Assembly: GCF_900129865.1 (NCBI RefSeq)
Contig: NZ_FQXD01000020.1
Coordinates: forward strand, 1-61,899
Origin: Virgibacillus chiguensis
Lineage (GTDB): Bacteria; Bacillota; Bacilli; Bacillales; Amphibacillaceae
Length of the DNA stretch: 61,899 nt
Reading direction: 5' to 3'
The notes under the pieces are model-generated. The model was not told where the DNA came from and did no database searches. It saw only the letters and a list, made by a program, of their open reading frames with translations. Position 1 is the first letter of the stretch. Every line of letters begins with the position of its first letter. This document shows, piece by piece, positions 19,619 through 34,007 of this stretch. Position numbers and translations under genes: made by a program.

Positions 19619-19650
19619 AGCTCGTCGTAATGATTGCGGCGGGCTTTCTA
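19619..19650 (+). terminator. Terminator of rplJ-rplL
   Basis: AGCTCGTCGTAA (19619-19630) pairs, with G-T wobbles, with TTGCGGCGGGCT (19634-19645), followed by TTTCTAT. It lies 15 bases behind the rplL stop. Confidence 0.8.
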
Positions 19651-19744
19651 TATACCTCAGTCTTATTTCATGGAATCATCAGTTTGCTTGAGCGTGCATA
19701 CGTAGCTGATGAGCGTCTTCAATAAAAACAAAGTAGGTGCTGGA

Positions 19745-20347
19745 ATGAGTGAGCATTACTTTTCACAAAAACCCCAAACGATAAGTTCACCAAAAACATG
19801 GCTATACAATGCGAATGGAAAAAAATACATCTTTACAAGTGATGTAGGTGTGTTCTCGAAAAATGAAGTCGATTTCGGAAGTCGCTTTTTATTGGAACAG
19901 TTTACTCCTCCTGATATAATAGGAGATTTCTTGGATCTTGGTTGTGGATATGGACCGATCGGTATAACGGTAGCAGACCGATATAAAGATCGACATATTG
20001 TAATGGTTGATATTAATGAGCGAGCATTGGAACTAGCGAAAAAAAATGCAGCGCAAAATACGGTGGAAAATATTACGTGTTTGCAAAGTGATAAATTATC
20101 AGCTGTTATGGATCGAAAGTTTGCAGCTATAATTACAAACCCGCCAATTCGAGCTGGTAAGTTGGTTGTGCATGAGATGTTTGAGCAAGCAGAGCAAGTA
20201 TTATTTCAAGGTGGGGCTTTATGGGTGGTAATCCAAAAAAAGCAAGGAGCGCCTTCAGCGAAGAAAAAATTGGAGCAATTGTTCGCAGAAGTAGATACCG
20301 TCGCTAAGCGTAAAGGTTATTATATATTTCGAGCAGTTAAGGTTTGA
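19745..20347 (+). CDS. RsmC-like class I methyltransferase (YbxB family), probable 16S rRNA guanine methyltransferase
   Basis: The 200-residue protein holds one Rossmann methyltransferase domain: the SAM motif LDLGCGYGPIG (about 68-78) and the catalytic NPP motif in ITNPPIRAG, as in N2-guanine methyltransferases of the RsmC/RlmG group. ATG 19745 gives MSEHYFSQKP as in B. subtilis YbxB. The conserved place between rplL and rpoB supports a ribosomal-RNA role, but the modified base is not known from sequence. Confidence 0.9.
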   Translation: MSEHYFSQKPQTISSPKTWLYNANGKKYIFTSDVGVFSKNEVDFGSRFLLEQFTPPDIIGDFLDLGCGYGPIGITVADRYKDRHIVMVDINERALELAKKNAAQNTVENITCLQSDKLSAVMDRKFAAIITNPPIRAGKLVVHEMFEQAEQVLFQGGALWVVIQKKQGAPSAKKKLEQLFAEVDTVAKRKGYYIFRAVKV

Positions 20348-20737
20348 CCAAGAGGATGTCTTGTGGTAAGATAGGAAAATGCTAACATGGCGCTTATTAT
20401 GTCAAGCGAATAAAGAAATAAGGCACTAGTATATTTTTAGATTGTTGGGAAACAATGGTAAAATAGGTGTTTTATTTGTTTTTTGCTAGTGTAAAGCGCA
20501 GAGTTTTTTATGTAATGTAACTTTGCATGATTATACTAATTTTGTTGATATTCGAAAAACCAAGGGGGCTTTTCGCTTCTTTAAGCATGTGTTCAAAAAG
20601 TCGTGATGTCGATCTAGATAGCATGGTCGCTTTATCGAATTTTTAGCTAGCCTGTTTTGCTTGGTTTTTCTTATTATAATAAATTTTACGTAGAATGACA
20701 ATCTACGAATAAATGGATGATTTAAGGGGTGAAGCAG
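20348..20737 (+). other. Spacer before rpoB with an 11-bp long-range inverted repeat
   Basis: This 390-base gap has no gene. GAAAAACCAAG (20554-20564) and CTTGGTTTTTC (20660-20670) are perfect complements 95 bases apart. The enclosed sequence includes TGTGTTCAAAAAG (from about 20588), which recurs in the rplN-rplX gap at 39128. TATAAT at 20675-20680 has no clear -35. It may be a small repeat element or the rpoB leader. Confidence 0.45.
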
Positions 20738-23700
20738 TTGACAGGACAACTAGTTCAATATGGGCGGCACCGCCAGCGCAGAAGCTACGCACGAATCAGC
20801 GAAGTGCTAGAATTGCCGAATTTAATTGAAATCCAAACAGCTTCTTATGATTGGTTTTTAGAGGAAGGGCTTCGAGAAATGTTTAAAGATATTTCTCCAA
20901 TCGAAGACTTTACAGGCAATTTATCACTAGAGTTTGTTGACTACAGTTTAGGAGAGCCCAAATATCCTGTGGATGAATCGAAAGAGCGAGATGTTACGTA
21001 TAATGCTCCGCTTCGTGTGAAGGTTCGTTTAATTAATAATGAAACCGGTGAAGTGAAAGAACAGGAAGTGTTTATGGGCGATTTTCCTTTAATGACAGAT
21101 ACAGGAACGTTTGTTATTAATGGAGCAGAACGTGTCATTGTATCTCAGCTCGTAAGGTCGCCAAGCGTGTATTACAATGAAAAAATTGATAAAAATGGTA
21201 AACGAGGCGTAGCTGCAACCGTTATTCCAAATCGTGGTGCATGGTTGGAATTTGAAACGGACGCAAAGGATGTTGTCCATGTCCGAATTGATCGTACACG
21301 TAAATTGCCAATCACCGTATTATTGCGAGCGCTTGGTTTTGGTGATGATCAGGAAATCATTGAACTCATTGGGGAGAATGAATACCTGAAAAACACGCTT
21401 GAAAAGGATAATACGGAAACAACAGAAAAGGCATTATTGGAAATTTATGAGCGTTTACGTCCTGGTGAGCCTCCTACCGTTGAAAATGCAAAAAGCTTGC
21501 TCGTATCTCGCTTTTTTGACCCAAAGCGTTATGACTTAGCGCATGTAGGTCGTTATAAAATGAATAAAAAGCTGCATATAAAAAACCGCTTGTTTAACCA
21601 AGTATTAGCTGAAACTATTGTCGATCCTGAAACTGGGGAAGTGTTAGCTGAAAAAGGTGATAAGCTGGAAAGAAAGCTATTAGATAAATTAATTCCTTAT
21701 CTAGAACGCGAAGAAGATAAGTTAGGTTATAAGGAATTACAACCAAAAGAAGGCGTGTTGGATGAGTCCATTCATTTGCAGTCTGTAAAAATTGTTGACC
21801 CTACAGACCCAAGTGGAGAAAGAGTGTTAAATATAATCGGAAATGCTGGTGTTGATGCAAGTGTGAAAAATATTACGCCTGCTGACATATTAGCATCCAT
21901 TAGTTATTTCTTTAACTTGTTGCATCAAGTAGGAGGGACAGATGATATTGATCATCTAGGTAACCGTAGACTTCGTTCTGTAGGAGAACTTTTACAGAAT
22001 CAATTTCGTATCGGGTTATCTCGAATGGAGCGTGTGGTACGTGAAAGAATGTCCATTCAAGACACGTCTAGCATAACGCCACAGCAATTAATTAATATTC
22101 GTCCCGTCATTGCGTCCATCAAGGAGTTCTTTGGTAGCTCCCAATTGTCACAGTTTATGGATCAAACGAATCCGCTCGCTGAATTAACGCATAAACGACG
22201 TTTATCCGCACTAGGCCCGGGTGGTTTAACAAGAGAGCGTGCAGGGTTTGAAGTTCGTGACGTTCACTACTCTCACTATGGCCGTATGTGCCCAATTGAG
22301 ACACCAGAAGGACCGAACATCGGATTAATCAACTCACTTTCCAGCTATGCGAAAGTGAATAAATTCGGATTTATTGAAACGCCTTACCGACGTGTGGACC
22401 CAGAGACAGGCAAAGTAACTGCCCACATTGATTATCTAACTGCTGACGAAGAGGATAACTATATCGTTGCGCAAGCTAACGCAAAATTGGATGATGATGG
22501 CACGTTTGCTGAAGACGAGGTAATCGCGCGTTTCCGTGGGGAAAACACGATTGTCGCTAGAGAAAAACTCGATTATATGGATGTATCACCAAAGCAGGTC
22601 GTATCTGCCGCAACAGCATGTATTCCTTTCCTTGAGAATGATGACTCTAACCGTGCATTGATGGGTGCGAACATGCAACGTCAAGCTGTTCCATTAATGC
22701 AACCAGAAGCGCCAATTGTTGGAACAGGGATGGAATATGTGAACGGGAAGGACTCTGGAGCTGCTGTTATTTGTCGCCATGAAGGTGTTGTAGAGCGTGT
22801 AGAAGCCAAACAGGTACTTGTACGCCGAACGTCCGTTGTTGATGGGCGCGAAGTAAAAGGTGACCTCGATCAGTATAAGTTACAAAAATATATACGTTCT
22901 AACCAAGGAACTTGCTATAACCAACGCCCGATTGTAAGCGAAGGCGACCGCGTTATGAAAGGAGAAATCCTTGCTGATGGCCCTTCTATGGAAGACGGAG
23001 AATTAGCACTTGGCCGAAACGTACTCGTCGGTTTTATGACGTGGGAAGGTTATAACTACGAGGATGCTATTATCATGAGTGAACGCCTTGTGAAAGATGA
23101 TGTGTATACATCGATCCATATTGAAGAATATGAATCGGAGGCGCGTGATACGAAATTAGGTCCAGAAGAAATTACAAGAGATATTCCTAATGTTGGTGAA
23201 GATGCATTAAAGAACCTCAATGAGTATGGAATTATTCGCGTTGGTGCTGAAGTAACAGATGGAGATATTTTGGTTGGGAAAGTAACGCCAAAAGGTGTAA
23301 CGGAGCTATCCGCTGAAGAGCGTTTGTTGCATGCTATCTTTGGTGAAAAAGCACGAGAAGTTCGTGATACTTCCCTGCGTGTGCCGCATGGTGCTGGAGG
23401 TATTGTGCTTGATGTGAAAATCTTTAACCGCGAGGATGGCGATGAACTTCCACCAGGAGTTAATGAGCTTGTACGTGTATATATCGTACAGAAACGGAAG
23501 ATTCACGAAGGCGATAAGATGGCAGGACGTCACGGAAATAAGGGTGTTATCTCTAAAATTCTTCCTGAAGAAGATATGCCTTTCTTGCCTAATGGAACGC
23601 CAATTGACATTATGTTAAACCCATTAGGGGTACCATCTCGTATGAATATCGGACAGGTGTTTGAGCTCCATTTAGGAATGGCGGCGCGTGCACTAGGCAT

Positions 23701-24274
23701 TCATGTTGCCACACCAGTATTTGATGGAGCGACAGAAGACGATGTTTGGGAAACATTAGAAGAAGCTGGTATGCCTCGTGATGCGAAAACGATTCTTTAT
23801 GACGGGAGATCTGGAGAGCCATTTGACAATCGAGTATCTGTTGGTGTTATGTATATGATTAAGCTTGCTCATATGGTAGACGATAAATTACATGCTCGTT
23901 CTACTGGACCATACTCCCTTGTAACGCAACAGCCATTGGGTGGTAAAGCGCAATTTGGTGGTCAGCGTTTTGGAGAGATGGAAGTGTGGGCTTTAGAAGC
24001 TTACGGTGCAGCATATACCCTACAGGAAATTCTAACGGTTAAATCAGATGATGTAGTGGGACGTGTGAAAGCATACGAATCCATTGTCAAAGGGGATAAT
24101 GTACCTGAACCAGGAGTCCCTGAATCCTTCAAGGTACTTATCAAAGAGCTGCAAAGTCTAGGTATGGATGTAAAAATGTTATCCAGTGATGAAAAAGAGA
24201 TTGACATGATGGAACTAGAAGAAGAAGATACACAACAAGCTAGTAAGCTAAATATAGAAGTGGAAGAAAGCTAA
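20738..24274 (+). CDS. rpoB: RNA polymerase beta subunit
   Basis: The 1178-residue beta subunit is complete. The rifampicin-binding region [33 protein letters not shown] has wild-type-like residues, and the catalytic-face block [14 protein letters not shown] and C-terminal [21 protein letters not shown] are present. I choose TTG 20738 ([11 protein letters not shown]), as in B. subtilis, with AAGGGGTGA five bases upstream; a GTG at 20729 falls within that site. The acidic C-terminal tail is shorter than in B. subtilis. Confidence 0.98.
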   Translation: MTGQLVQYGRHRQRRSYARISEVLELPNLIEIQTASYDWFLEEGLREMFKDISPIEDFTGNLSLEFVDYSLGEPKYPVDESKERDVTYNAPLRVKVRLINNETGEVKEQEVFMGDFPLMTDTGTFVINGAERVIVSQLVRSPSVYYNEKIDKNGKRGVAATVIPNRGAWLEFETDAKDVVHVRIDRTRKLPITVLLRALGFGDDQEIIELIGENEYLKNTLEKDNTETTEKALLEIYERLRPGEPPTVENAKSLLVSRFFDPKRYDLAHVGRYKMNKKLHIKNRLFNQVLAETIVDPETGEVLAEKGDKLERKLLDKLIPYLEREEDKLGYKELQPKEGVLDESIHLQSVKIVDPTDPSGERVLNIIGNAGVDASVKNITPADILASISYFFNLLHQVGGTDDIDHLGNRRLRSVGELLQNQFRIGLSRMERVVRERMSIQDTSSITPQQLINIRPVIASIKEFFGSSQLSQFMDQTNPLAELTHKRRLSALGPGGLTRERAGFEVRDVHYSHYGRMCPIETPEGPNIGLINSLSSYAKVNKFGFIETPYRRVDPETGKVTAHIDYLTADEEDNYIVAQANAKLDDDGTFAEDEVIARFRGENTIVAREKLDYMDVSPKQVVSAATACIPFLENDDSNRALMGANMQRQAVPLMQPEAPIVGTGMEYVNGKDSGAAVICRHEGVVERVEAKQVLVRRTSVVDGREVKGDLDQYKLQKYIRSNQGTCYNQRPIVSEGDRVMKGEILADGPSMEDGELALGRNVLVGFMTWEGYNYEDAIIMSERLVKDDVYTSIHIEEYESEARDTKLGPEEITRDIPNVGEDALKNLNEYGIIRVGAEVTDGDILVGKVTPKGVTELSAEERLLHAIFGEKAREVRDTSLRVPHGAGGIVLDVKIFNREDGDELPPGVNELVRVYIVQKRKIHEGDKMAGRHGNKGVISKILPEEDMPFLPNGTPIDIMLNPLGVPSRMNIGQVFELHLGMAARALGIHVATPVFDGATEDDVWETLEEAGMPRDAKTILYDGRSGEPFDNRVSVGVMYMIKLAHMVDDKLHARSTGPYSLVTQQPLGGKAQFGGQRFGEMEVWALEAYGAAYTLQEILTVKSDDVVGRVKAYESIVKGDNVPEPGVPESFKVLIKELQSLGMDVKMLSSDEKEIDMMELEEEDTQQASKLNIEVEES

Positions 24275-24315
24275 ATAAAGGATAAGGGCAGCTTTACATT
24301 GTAAGGCTGACCTTC

Positions 24316-24360
24316 AAATTCTCTTATAAATACGAGGCGACAAGTCAAGTATTTTTAATA
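24316..24360 (+). repeat. Possible degenerate repeat-family copy between rpoB and rpoC
   Basis: GAGGCGACAAGTCAAGTATTTTTAATAA resembles the right half of the repeat family (GCGGCGACAAGCCAAGTTTTTCTAATAC). The left half is not recognisable. It lies in the 229-base rpoB-rpoC gap, which contains no gene. Confidence 0.4.
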
Positions 24361-24503
24361 ATTTGCACCAAAAGTATTGATTACAAGAATAGTTGTTAGT
24401 TGCAGTGAACAGTAGCTTAGAGGAAATAATATAGTAGCTGTGTTTTCTTAAAGTAACCGTTGATAGCTTGGTAAAATCGGACACTAAGAGGGAGGTTGAC
24501 CCC

Positions 24504-27500
24504 TTGCTAGATGTAAATAACTTTGAGTATATGAAAATTGGTTTAGCTTCACCAGAGAAAATTCGCTCTTGGTCACATGGTGAGGTAAAAAAACCAGAAA
24601 CGATTAATTATCGAACATTGAAGCCTGAAAAAGACGGATTGTTCTGTGAGCGGATTTTTGGTCCACAAAAAGATTGGGAATGTCACTGTGGAAAATATAA
24701 GCGCGTGCGCTATAAAGGCGTGGTTTGTGATCGCTGTGGTGTTGAAGTGACAAAAGCAAAAGTTCGTCGTGAGCGGATGGGGCATATTGAACTTGCTGCA
24801 CCTGTATCTCACATATGGTACTTTAAAGGTATTCCAAGTCGTATGGGGCTTGTCTTAGATATGTCACCTCGTGCGTTAGAGGAAGTCATTTACTTCGCTG
24901 CTTATATTGTTACGGAAGCAGGTGACACACCGTTAGAGAAAAAACAACTCCTATCAGAAAAAGAATACCGTGCATACTACGATAAATATGGTAAGTCTTT
25001 TAAAGCACAAATGGGAGCTGAAGCAATCCGTAAATTGCTTCAGGATATAGACTTAGAAAAAGAAGCAGGTATTTTAAAAGAAGAACTAAAAACAGCACAA
25101 GGACAACGTAGAACACGTGCGATCAAGCGTTTAGAAGTATTAGAATCGTTCCGTCATTCCGGAAACGAAACATCTTGGATGGTTTTAGACGTGTTACCAG
25201 TCATCCCACCTGAAATTCGCCCAATGGTGCAGCTCGATGGGGGGCGTTTTGCTACTTCTGACTTAAATGATTTATACCGTCGTGTAATTAATCGAAACAA
25301 TCGGTTAAAACGTTTATTAGATCTTGGAGCGCCAAGCATTATCGTGCAAAACGAAAAGCGTATGCTTCAGGAAGCTGTAGATGCCCTAATTGACAATGGT
25401 CGTCGTGGCCGTCCAGTAACTGGACCAGGTAACCGTCCATTGAAATCCTTGTCTCATATGTTGAAAGGGAAGCAAGGACGTTTCCGTCAAAACCTACTAG
25501 GTAAACGTGTGGATTACTCCGGCCGTTCGGTTATCGTAGTTGGGCCGCATTTGAAAATGTACCAATGTGGACTACCAAAAGAAATGGCCTTAGAGCTATT
25601 TAAGCCATTTGTGATGAGAGAGCTAGTGGAAAAAGGAATTGCACATAATATCAAGTCTGCCAAGCGGAAAATTGAGCGTGTGCACCCTGAAGTGTGGGAT
25701 GTCTTAGAAGAAGTTATTAAAGAGCATCCTGTATTGCTTAACCGTGCACCAACATTACACAGACTTGGAATCCAAGCTTTTGAACCGACACTTGTAGAAG
25801 GTCGTGCAATTCGTTTGCACCCATTAGTTTGTACGGCGTATAATGCCGACTTTGATGGGGACCAAATGGCTGTGCACGTACCGTTGTCTGGAGAAGCTCA
25901 AGCGGAAGCAAGAATTTTAATGCTTGCAGCTCAAAATATTTTAAATCCTAAAGATGGAAAACCAGTTGTAACACCATCTCAGGATATGGTATTAGGAAAC
26001 TATTATCTTACTTTAGAACGAGAAAATGCTATCGGAGAAGGATCTGTCTTTAACGATACGAATGAAGCGGTGTTGGCTTATCGGAATGGGTATGTACATC
26101 TACACACTCGTGTTGCTGTACACGCATCAGGTTTAAATAACCAAACATTTACGGAAAAGCAAAAATCACAATTGCTTATTACAACAGTTGGGAAGCTGAT
26201 TTTCAACGAAATCTTATCAGACTCCTTCCCTTATATAAATGAGCCAACAAAAGAGAACTTAGAGTATCATACACCAGAAAAGTATTTTGTGGAAAAGGGT
26301 GCGAATATCCCTGAGCTTATTAAGTCATTTGAGTTGGTAAAACCATTTAAGAAAGGCTTCTTAGGAGATATTATCGCTGAAGTCTTTAAACGGTTTAAAA
26401 TTAGTGAAACATCTAAAATGCTTGATAGAATGAAGGATCTTGGCTTTAGCTATTCCACAAAAGCAGGTATGACAGTCGGTGTTTCTGATATTGTTGTACT
26501 TAAAGAAAAAGAAACGATCCTTGAAGAAGCACAAAATAAAGTAGATAAAGTACTAAAACAATTCCGTAGAGGATTAATTACGGATGATGAAAGGTACGAC
26601 CGCGTTATTGCAATTTGGTCACAAGCCAAAGATACGATACAGGATAAGTTGATGTTATCCCTTAGCGAAAGAAACCCGATTTATATGATGAGTGATTCTG
26701 GTGCTCGTGGTAACGCCTCAAACTTTACGCAGCTTGCAGGTATGCGTGGTTTAATGGCTAACCCGGCTGGTAAGATTATTGAATTACCGATTAAATCAAG
26801 CTTCCGTGAAGGTTTAACCGTATTAGAGTACTTTATATCTACGCACGGTGCTCGTAAAGGTCTTGCGGATACAGCATTGAAAACAGCTGACTCAGGATAC
26901 CTAACACGTCGTCTTGTTGATGTGGCGCAAGACGTTATCATACGAGAAGATGATTGTGGGACAGATCGTGGCTTGGCTGTAACTGCCTTACAAGATGGTA
27001 CGGAAATGATCGAACCATTAGTTGATCGCTTAATCGGGCGTACGGCATTCTATGATATTAAGCATCCAGAAACGAATGAAGTCATTGTTGAAGCAAATGA
27101 AATTATTAGTGAGGACCAAGCAAAAGAAATTACCAATGCTGGTATTGAAAAAGTAACCATACGTAGTGCATTCACTTGTAATACGAAGCATGGTGTATGT
27201 CAAAAATGTTATGGAAGAAACTTGGCAACTGGTGCTGATGTAGAAGTTGGGGAAGCAGTAGGAATTATTGCAGCTCAATCCATTGGTGAGCCAGGAACAC
27301 AGCTAACGATGCGTACTTTCCATACTGGTGGGGTAGCCGGGGACGATATTACACAAGGTTTGCCACGTATTCAAGAGTTGTTTGAAGCTCGTAATCCGAA
27401 AGGGCAAGCAGTTATTAGTGAAATATACGGAACCGTACTAGAAATTAAAGAAGTGAAAGATAAACAAGAGATTGTCGTTCAAGGCGATGTTGAGCAACGC

Positions 27501-28112
27501 TCTTACGCAGTGCCTTACAATGCTCGCATGAAGGTGAACGTTGGTGACAAGGTTATTGCTGGTCAAGAACTAACGGAAGGTTCTATTGATCCTAAGGATT
27601 TATTACGCGTTCAAGGTGTAGAAGGTGTACAAAACTACCTGTTGCGTGAAGTTCAACGCGTATACCGTATGCAAGGTGTTGAAATTGGCGATAAACACGT
27701 AGAAGTTATGGTTCGCCAAATGCTTCGTAAGATTCGCGTAATTGACTCTGGAGATACAGATGTTCTGCCAGGTTCTTTATTAGAGTTGCACCAGTTCCGT
27801 GACGCAAACCGTAAAGTACTACAAGATGGACAGCAACCAGCTATAGGTAAACCTGTGTTACTCGGTATTACAAAAGCATCACTTGAGACAGATTCCTTCT
27901 TATCTGCTGCATCTTTCCAAGAAACAACGAGAGTATTAACGGATGCAGCTATTAAAGGAAAACGGGATGAGCTTCTTGGTTTGAAAGAAAATGTTATCAT
28001 TGGTAAACTTGTACCTGCTGGAACAGGTATGCAGCGTTACCGTCGTATCAAACCTGCTACATCTGAACCAATTACAACTGAGCCAATTGAAGAAACAGAA
28101 ACAGTTCAGTAA
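24504..28112 (+). CDS. rpoC: RNA polymerase beta' subunit
   Basis: Beta' carries the catalytic magnesium. The active-site loop [12 protein letters not shown] is intact, the N-terminal zinc site is visible in CHCGKYK...CDRCGVE, the second zinc site in [15 protein letters not shown], and the trigger-loop/bridge region in [25 protein letters not shown] 24504 ([13 protein letters not shown]) is the family start, with GGGAGGT upstream; the frame before it (from 24468) is leader. It is 1202 aa, with a short Thr/Glu-rich tail. Confidence 0.98.
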   Translation: MLDVNNFEYMKIGLASPEKIRSWSHGEVKKPETINYRTLKPEKDGLFCERIFGPQKDWECHCGKYKRVRYKGVVCDRCGVEVTKAKVRRERMGHIELAAPVSHIWYFKGIPSRMGLVLDMSPRALEEVIYFAAYIVTEAGDTPLEKKQLLSEKEYRAYYDKYGKSFKAQMGAEAIRKLLQDIDLEKEAGILKEELKTAQGQRRTRAIKRLEVLESFRHSGNETSWMVLDVLPVIPPEIRPMVQLDGGRFATSDLNDLYRRVINRNNRLKRLLDLGAPSIIVQNEKRMLQEAVDALIDNGRRGRPVTGPGNRPLKSLSHMLKGKQGRFRQNLLGKRVDYSGRSVIVVGPHLKMYQCGLPKEMALELFKPFVMRELVEKGIAHNIKSAKRKIERVHPEVWDVLEEVIKEHPVLLNRAPTLHRLGIQAFEPTLVEGRAIRLHPLVCTAYNADFDGDQMAVHVPLSGEAQAEARILMLAAQNILNPKDGKPVVTPSQDMVLGNYYLTLERENAIGEGSVFNDTNEAVLAYRNGYVHLHTRVAVHASGLNNQTFTEKQKSQLLITTVGKLIFNEILSDSFPYINEPTKENLEYHTPEKYFVEKGANIPELIKSFELVKPFKKGFLGDIIAEVFKRFKISETSKMLDRMKDLGFSYSTKAGMTVGVSDIVVLKEKETILEEAQNKVDKVLKQFRRGLITDDERYDRVIAIWSQAKDTIQDKLMLSLSERNPIYMMSDSGARGNASNFTQLAGMRGLMANPAGKIIELPIKSSFREGLTVLEYFISTHGARKGLADTALKTADSGYLTRRLVDVAQDVIIREDDCGTDRGLAVTALQDGTEMIEPLVDRLIGRTAFYDIKHPETNEVIVEANEIISEDQAKEITNAGIEKVTIRSAFTCNTKHGVCQKCYGRNLATGADVEVGEAVGIIAAQSIGEPGTQLTMRTFHTGGVAGDDITQGLPRIQELFEARNPKGQAVISEIYGTVLEIKEVKDKQEIVVQGDVEQRSYAVPYNARMKVNVGDKVIAGQELTEGSIDPKDLLRVQGVEGVQNYLLREVQRVYRMQGVEIGDKHVEVMVRQMLRKIRVIDSGDTDVLPGSLLELHQFRDANRKVLQDGQQPAIGKPVLLGITKASLETDSFLSAASFQETTRVLTDAAIKGKRDELLGLKENVIIGKLVPAGTGMQRYRRIKPATSEPITTEPIEETETVQ

Positions 28113-28218
28113 CTGGATGAAGTAGTTTCCCATATCAATTTTGGTGTGGGAGACTCACCAGTTCTATACAAAATAGAATAAGTTTTTAAGCGGAAGCGTA
28201 AAAAATATGTAAATCATG

Positions 28219-28247
28219 TTGACATAGAAAATGCAGAGTGGTAGAAT
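28219..28247 (+). promoter_or_regulatory. Promoter of the str operon (L7Ae-like gene to tuf)
   Basis: TTGACA (28219-28224) and TAGAAT (28242-28247) are 17 bases apart, 46 bases before the L7Ae-like gene. A hairpin with CTGG/CCAG base at about 28113-28161 lies between rpoC and this promoter. Confidence 0.8.
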
Positions 28248-28292
28248 ATTCAAGGTGCTTCCGGTTATACTTGGTGCTTTGGAGGATATGAG

Positions 28293-28547
28293 ATGTCTTA
28301 TGAAAAAGTAATGCAAGTGAAATCTAGTGTAATTATCGGAACGAAACAAACGCTCAAAGCCATGAAAAATGGGCATATTAGTGAAGTGTTTGTTGCTGTT
28401 GATGCAGATCAACATATGGTACAAAAGGTTACACATTTAGCTGAAGAATTGGGCATTCCTTGTCATCATGTTGATTCTAAAAAGAAATTAGGAGTAGCAT
28501 GTGGTATCGAGGTCGGTGCAGCCGCTGTTGGTATAAAACAGGATTAG
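28293..28547 (+). CDS. rplGB: L7Ae-family K-turn RNA-binding protein (YbxF)
   Basis: The 84-residue protein is one L7Ae/L30e fold: [27 protein letters not shown], the pocket with [27 protein letters not shown]. subtilis YbxF binds K-turn RNA and is encoded at the same place, before rpsL. GGAGG precedes ATG 28293. Its cellular target is not settled. It is the first gene of the str operon here. Confidence 0.93.
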   Translation: MSYEKVMQVKSSVIIGTKQTLKAMKNGHISEVFVAVDADQHMVQKVTHLAEELGIPCHHVDSKKKLGVACGIEVGAAAVGIKQD

Positions 28548-28658
28548 AGTTATTATAAAAACTGTTTTTTTACCCAAAGATGAACCACCTGGATGTGTGG
28601 GATTACAAAACTCAAGCTGAATTAGTGATATATTCATGACGGAAAGGAGGAAATAGTT

Positions 28659-29072
28659 ATGCCAACAATTAACCAATTAGTGCGTAAAGGTCGCGTGAGC
28701 AAACCAAAAAAGTCTGACTCTCCAGCTCTAAACAAGGGGTATAACAGCTTTAAGAAGACATTTACAGACCAAAATTCTCCACAAAAGCGTGGTGTATGTA
28801 CACGTGTTGGAACATTAACACCGAAGAAACCAAACTCAGCACTTCGTAAATACGCTCGTGTACGTTTGTCTAACAACATGGAAGTAACAGCATACATTCC
28901 TGGAATTGGTCACAATCTTCAGGAACACAGCGTTGTACTTCTTCGTGGTGGTCGTGTAAAAGACTTACCTGGTGTTCGTTATCACATTGTTCGTGGTGCG
29001 TTGGATACAGCAGGTGTAGAAGGTAGAATGCAAGGTCGTTCTAAGTACGGTACGAAAAGACCGAAGAAGTAA
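28659..29072 (+). CDS. rpsL: Ribosomal protein S12
   Basis: S12 sits at the decoding centre and governs accuracy. The 137 residues contain [11 protein letters not shown], the streptomycin-determining loops [11 protein letters not shown] and [14 protein letters not shown] with wild-type lysines, and the [11 protein letters not shown] end. AAAGGAGG precedes ATG 28659. Confidence 0.98.
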   Translation: MPTINQLVRKGRVSKPKKSDSPALNKGYNSFKKTFTDQNSPQKRGVCTRVGTLTPKKPNSALRKYARVRLSNNMEVTAYIPGIGHNLQEHSVVLLRGGRVKDLPGVRYHIVRGALDTAGVEGRMQGRSKYGTKRPKK

Positions 29073-29113
29073 GCATATATTAAAAAAGCCCAATAGGAAA
29101 GGAGGAAGGACAT

Positions 29114-29584
29114 ATGCCACGTAAAGGCCCAGTACCTAAACGGGATGTCTTACCAGATCCGCTTTACAACTCAAAACTTGTGACTCGTTTAATCAATCAA
29201 ATTATGGTTGATGGAAAAAGAGGAAAAGCACAAAAAATTCTTTATAAAGCATTTGAATTGGTTGCTGAGAGAAGCGGCCAAAATGCAATGGAAGTATTTG
29301 AACAAGCGATGAAAAATGTTATGCCTGTTCTTGAAGTACGTGCACGTCGTGTTGGTGGATCAAACTACCAAGTACCAATGGAAGTACGTCCAGAACGTCG
29401 TCAAGCGCTAGGACTACGTTATATTGTTAACTACTCTCGTTTACGCGGAGAAAAAACAATGGAAGAACGTCTTGCTAATGAAATTTTAGATGCTTCTAAC
29501 AATACAGGTGCTTCTGTGAAGAAACGCGAAGAACTGCATAAAATGGCAGAAGCTAACAAAGCATTTGCTCATTACCGCTGGTAA
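29114..29584 (+). CDS. rpsG: Ribosomal protein S7
   Basis: S7 nucleates assembly of the 30S head and is the str-operon repressor in E. coli. The 156-aa protein begins [18 protein letters not shown] and includes the RNA-binding hairpin with [35 protein letters not shown] precedes ATG 29114; it is 41 bases behind rpsL. Confidence 0.98.
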   Translation: MPRKGPVPKRDVLPDPLYNSKLVTRLINQIMVDGKRGKAQKILYKAFELVAERSGQNAMEVFEQAMKNVMPVLEVRARRVGGSNYQVPMEVRPERRQALGLRYIVNYSRLRGEKTMEERLANEILDASNNTGASVKKREELHKMAEANKAFAHYRW

Positions 29585-29623
29585 AATAATAAATCAAATT
29601 CAAGCTAGAAAGGAGAAGAATAC

Positions 29624-31702
29624 ATGGCTAGAGAGTTCTCCTTGGAAAAGACGCGAAATATTGGTATTATGGCACACATTGATGCAGGTAAAACTACTAC
29701 TACGGAGCGTATTCTTTTCTATACAGGACGCATTCATAAAATTGGTGAAACGCATGAAGGTGCTTCACAGATGGACTGGATGGAGCAAGAGCAGGAAAGA
29801 GGTATTACTATTACTTCAGCTGCAACAACTGCTCAATGGAAAAACCATCGAATTAACATTATTGACACACCAGGACACGTAGATTTCACTGTTGAAGTTG
29901 AACGTTCATTACGTGTGTTAGACGGCGCCGTAACCGTTCTTGATGCGCAGTCAGGTGTGGAACCACAAACGGAAACAGTATGGCGCCAAGCTACAACATA
30001 CGGTGTACCACGTATTGTTTTCATTAACAAAATGGATAAAATTGGTGCTGATTTTCTTTATGCGACAAAAACGTTAAAAGATCGTCTAGGCGCTAATGCA
30101 CATCCGGTTCAACTTCCGGTAGGTGCAGAAGATAACTTTGAAGGAATTATCGACCTCATTGACATGCAAGCATTCTTCTATGAAGATGATCTTGGAACTC
30201 GTGCAGAGACTCGTGAAATTCCGGCTGATTTAATGGATAAAGCTCAAGAATGGCGTAATAGCTTAATTGAAGCTGTTGCTGAACTTGACGAAGACTTAAT
30301 GATGAAATACTTAGAGGGTGAAGAAATCTCTAAGGATGAGTTAAGAGTCGCTATCCGTAAAGCTACCCTAGATGTTGAATTCTACCCAGTATATTGTGGG
30401 TCAGCATTCAAAAATAAAGGTGTACAATTAATGCTTGATGGTGTTATTGATTATCTTCCAGCACCTACGGATGTTGCTGATATTGAAGGGATTGTCCCTG
30501 GTACAGAGGAAAAAGTAACTCGTCCATCTACAGACAATGCACCATTCTCAGCATTGGCGTTTAAAGTAATGACAGATCCATATGTTGGTAAGCTTACTTT
30601 CTTCCGAGTATATTCAGGAACATTAGATGCTGGTTCTTATGTGAAAAACTCTGTAAAAGATAAGCGTGAGCGTGTTGGACGTATCCTACAAATGCATGCA
30701 AATTCAAGACAAGAGATTTCCACTGTATATGCTGGTGAAATTGCAGCTGCTGTTGGTTTAAAAGATACATCTACTGGTGATACGCTTTGTGATGAAAAGA
30801 ATTTAGTTATTCTTGAATCTATGGATTTCCCAGAGCCGGTAATCGGAGTAGCTATTGAACCAAAAACAAAAGCCGATCAAGATAAGATGGGTATTGCTTT
30901 AGGGAAACTAGCTGAAGAAGATCCAACCTTTAAAACAGAAACAAATGAAGAAACAGGCCAAACGATTATTTCAGGTATGGGTGAACTTCATCTTGACGTT
31001 ATCGTTGACCGCTTGAAGCGTGAATTCAAAGTAGAAGCAAACGTTGGAGCGCCACAGGTTGCATATCGTGAGACATTCCGCTCTGCTGCTGAAGTAGAAG
31101 GTAAATTTGTTCGCCAATCTGGTGGTCGTGGACAATACGGACACGTTTGGGTTAAATTTGAACCTAACGAAGAAGGCGCTGGCTTTGAATTTGTGAACAA
31201 GATTGTCGGTGGGGTTGTACCACGTGAATACATTCCATCTGTTCAAGCTGGTATTGAAGAATCAATGGAAAATGGTGTATTAGCTGGATATCCACTAATT
31301 GATATTAAAGCAACATTGTATGATGGAAGCTATCATGATGTAGACTCTAACGAAATGGCATTTAAAGTAGCGGCTTCTATGGCACTAAAAGCTGCTAAAA
31401 ATAAGTGTAACCCAGTTCTTCTTGAGCCGATTGCTAAAGTAGAAATTGTTATCCCAGAAGAATATATGGGAGACATTATGGGTGATATTACTTCTCGTCG
31501 CGGACGTGTAGAAGGTATGGAAGCTAGAGGTCCTGCTCAAGTGGTAAAAGGCTTCGTTCCACTTTCTGAAATGTTCGGTTACGCTACAGCATTGCGTTCT
31601 AACACACAAGGTCGTGGTACATTTACGATGTACTTTGATCACTACGAAGAAGTACCAAAGAGTATTTCTGAAGAAATTATTAAGAAAAATGCTGGTCAAT
31701 AA
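29624..31702 (+). CDS. fusA: Elongation factor G
   Basis: The translocase GTPase EF-G, 692 aa. The G domain has P-loop [13 protein letters not shown], switch region [19 protein letters not shown] and NKMD, followed by the tRNA-mimicking domains III-V with the loop around [24 protein letters not shown] precedes ATG 29624. It is third in the str operon and close to tuf (126 bases). Confidence 0.98.
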   Translation: MAREFSLEKTRNIGIMAHIDAGKTTTTERILFYTGRIHKIGETHEGASQMDWMEQEQERGITITSAATTAQWKNHRINIIDTPGHVDFTVEVERSLRVLDGAVTVLDAQSGVEPQTETVWRQATTYGVPRIVFINKMDKIGADFLYATKTLKDRLGANAHPVQLPVGAEDNFEGIIDLIDMQAFFYEDDLGTRAETREIPADLMDKAQEWRNSLIEAVAELDEDLMMKYLEGEEISKDELRVAIRKATLDVEFYPVYCGSAFKNKGVQLMLDGVIDYLPAPTDVADIEGIVPGTEEKVTRPSTDNAPFSALAFKVMTDPYVGKLTFFRVYSGTLDAGSYVKNSVKDKRERVGRILQMHANSRQEISTVYAGEIAAAVGLKDTSTGDTLCDEKNLVILESMDFPEPVIGVAIEPKTKADQDKMGIALGKLAEEDPTFKTETNEETGQTIISGMGELHLDVIVDRLKREFKVEANVGAPQVAYRETFRSAAEVEGKFVRQSGGRGQYGHVWVKFEPNEEGAGFEFVNKIVGGVVPREYIPSVQAGIEESMENGVLAGYPLIDIKATLYDGSYHDVDSNEMAFKVAASMALKAAKNKCNPVLLEPIAKVEIVIPEEYMGDIMGDITSRRGRVEGMEARGPAQVVKGFVPLSEMFGYATALRSNTQGRGTFTMYFDHYEEVPKSISEEIIKKNAGQ

Positions 31703-31828
31703 TTGATTTTTTCATAAATCTAAAGTATAACTTGTATTAAAGGCTAAGAAGTGATGTTGACCCATTGTTTCTTGCTACTTAAACATTCTAAAATAAACTA
31801 TTTCATTTATTTAAAGGAGGAACTATAA

Positions 31829-33019
<1,191 letters not shown>

Positions 33020-33032
33020 GCACCAAGTTTAG

Positions 33033-33070
33033 AAACACAGGTTACGTGACGACGTAACCTGTGTTTTTTA
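33033..33070 (+). terminator. Terminator of the str operon
   Basis: AAACACAGGTTACGT (33033-33047) pairs perfectly with ACGTAACCTGTGTTT (33052-33066) around GACG, followed by more T residues. It separates the str operon from the S10 operon. Beyond it, 33072-33140 may hold a very degenerate member of the repeat family (AGAAAAATAAAAC...CCAATTTTTCTAA); the rest of 33140-33445 shows nothing. Confidence 0.92.
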
Positions 33071-33445
33071 CAATATAGAAAAATAAAACAAAGGCGTTTT
33101 ATCAGCATGCTACTTGTTGCTAGACCCAATTTTTCTAACGCTTTTTGTAAGTTAGTCAACACGATAGCGTATCACCGTACCTCTAAACAAGAATAAAAGA
33201 TAAACCTCTGTTTTTCTTTTCATCTCTATTAAGTTTGGCGATACATAGTAGCAATTGCCTTTGTATTAAAAGTCACCTAACCGTATCCCCTAAACCCTTC
33301 TTTTAACTTAAAAAAATCTCGTCCTATAAATATGGTATTATACCTTGCCACTTAAAAATCTCAATCGAAAGTTTTTAAAACTATTTACTATGATTAAAAG
33401 CAGTCTGTTTTGACTAAACTTATTAATAATTTTTTGTAAAACCCC

Positions 33446-33978
<533 letters not shown>

Positions 33979-34007
33979 ATGAAAGTTTTAAATAGGAGGT
34001 GTAACGG

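Noticed and set aside
20741-28112. Rifampicin-resistance or other resistance substitutions in rpoB and rpoC
   Set aside because: The rifampicin region and the active-site loops read as wild type compared with the Bacillus proteins known to me.
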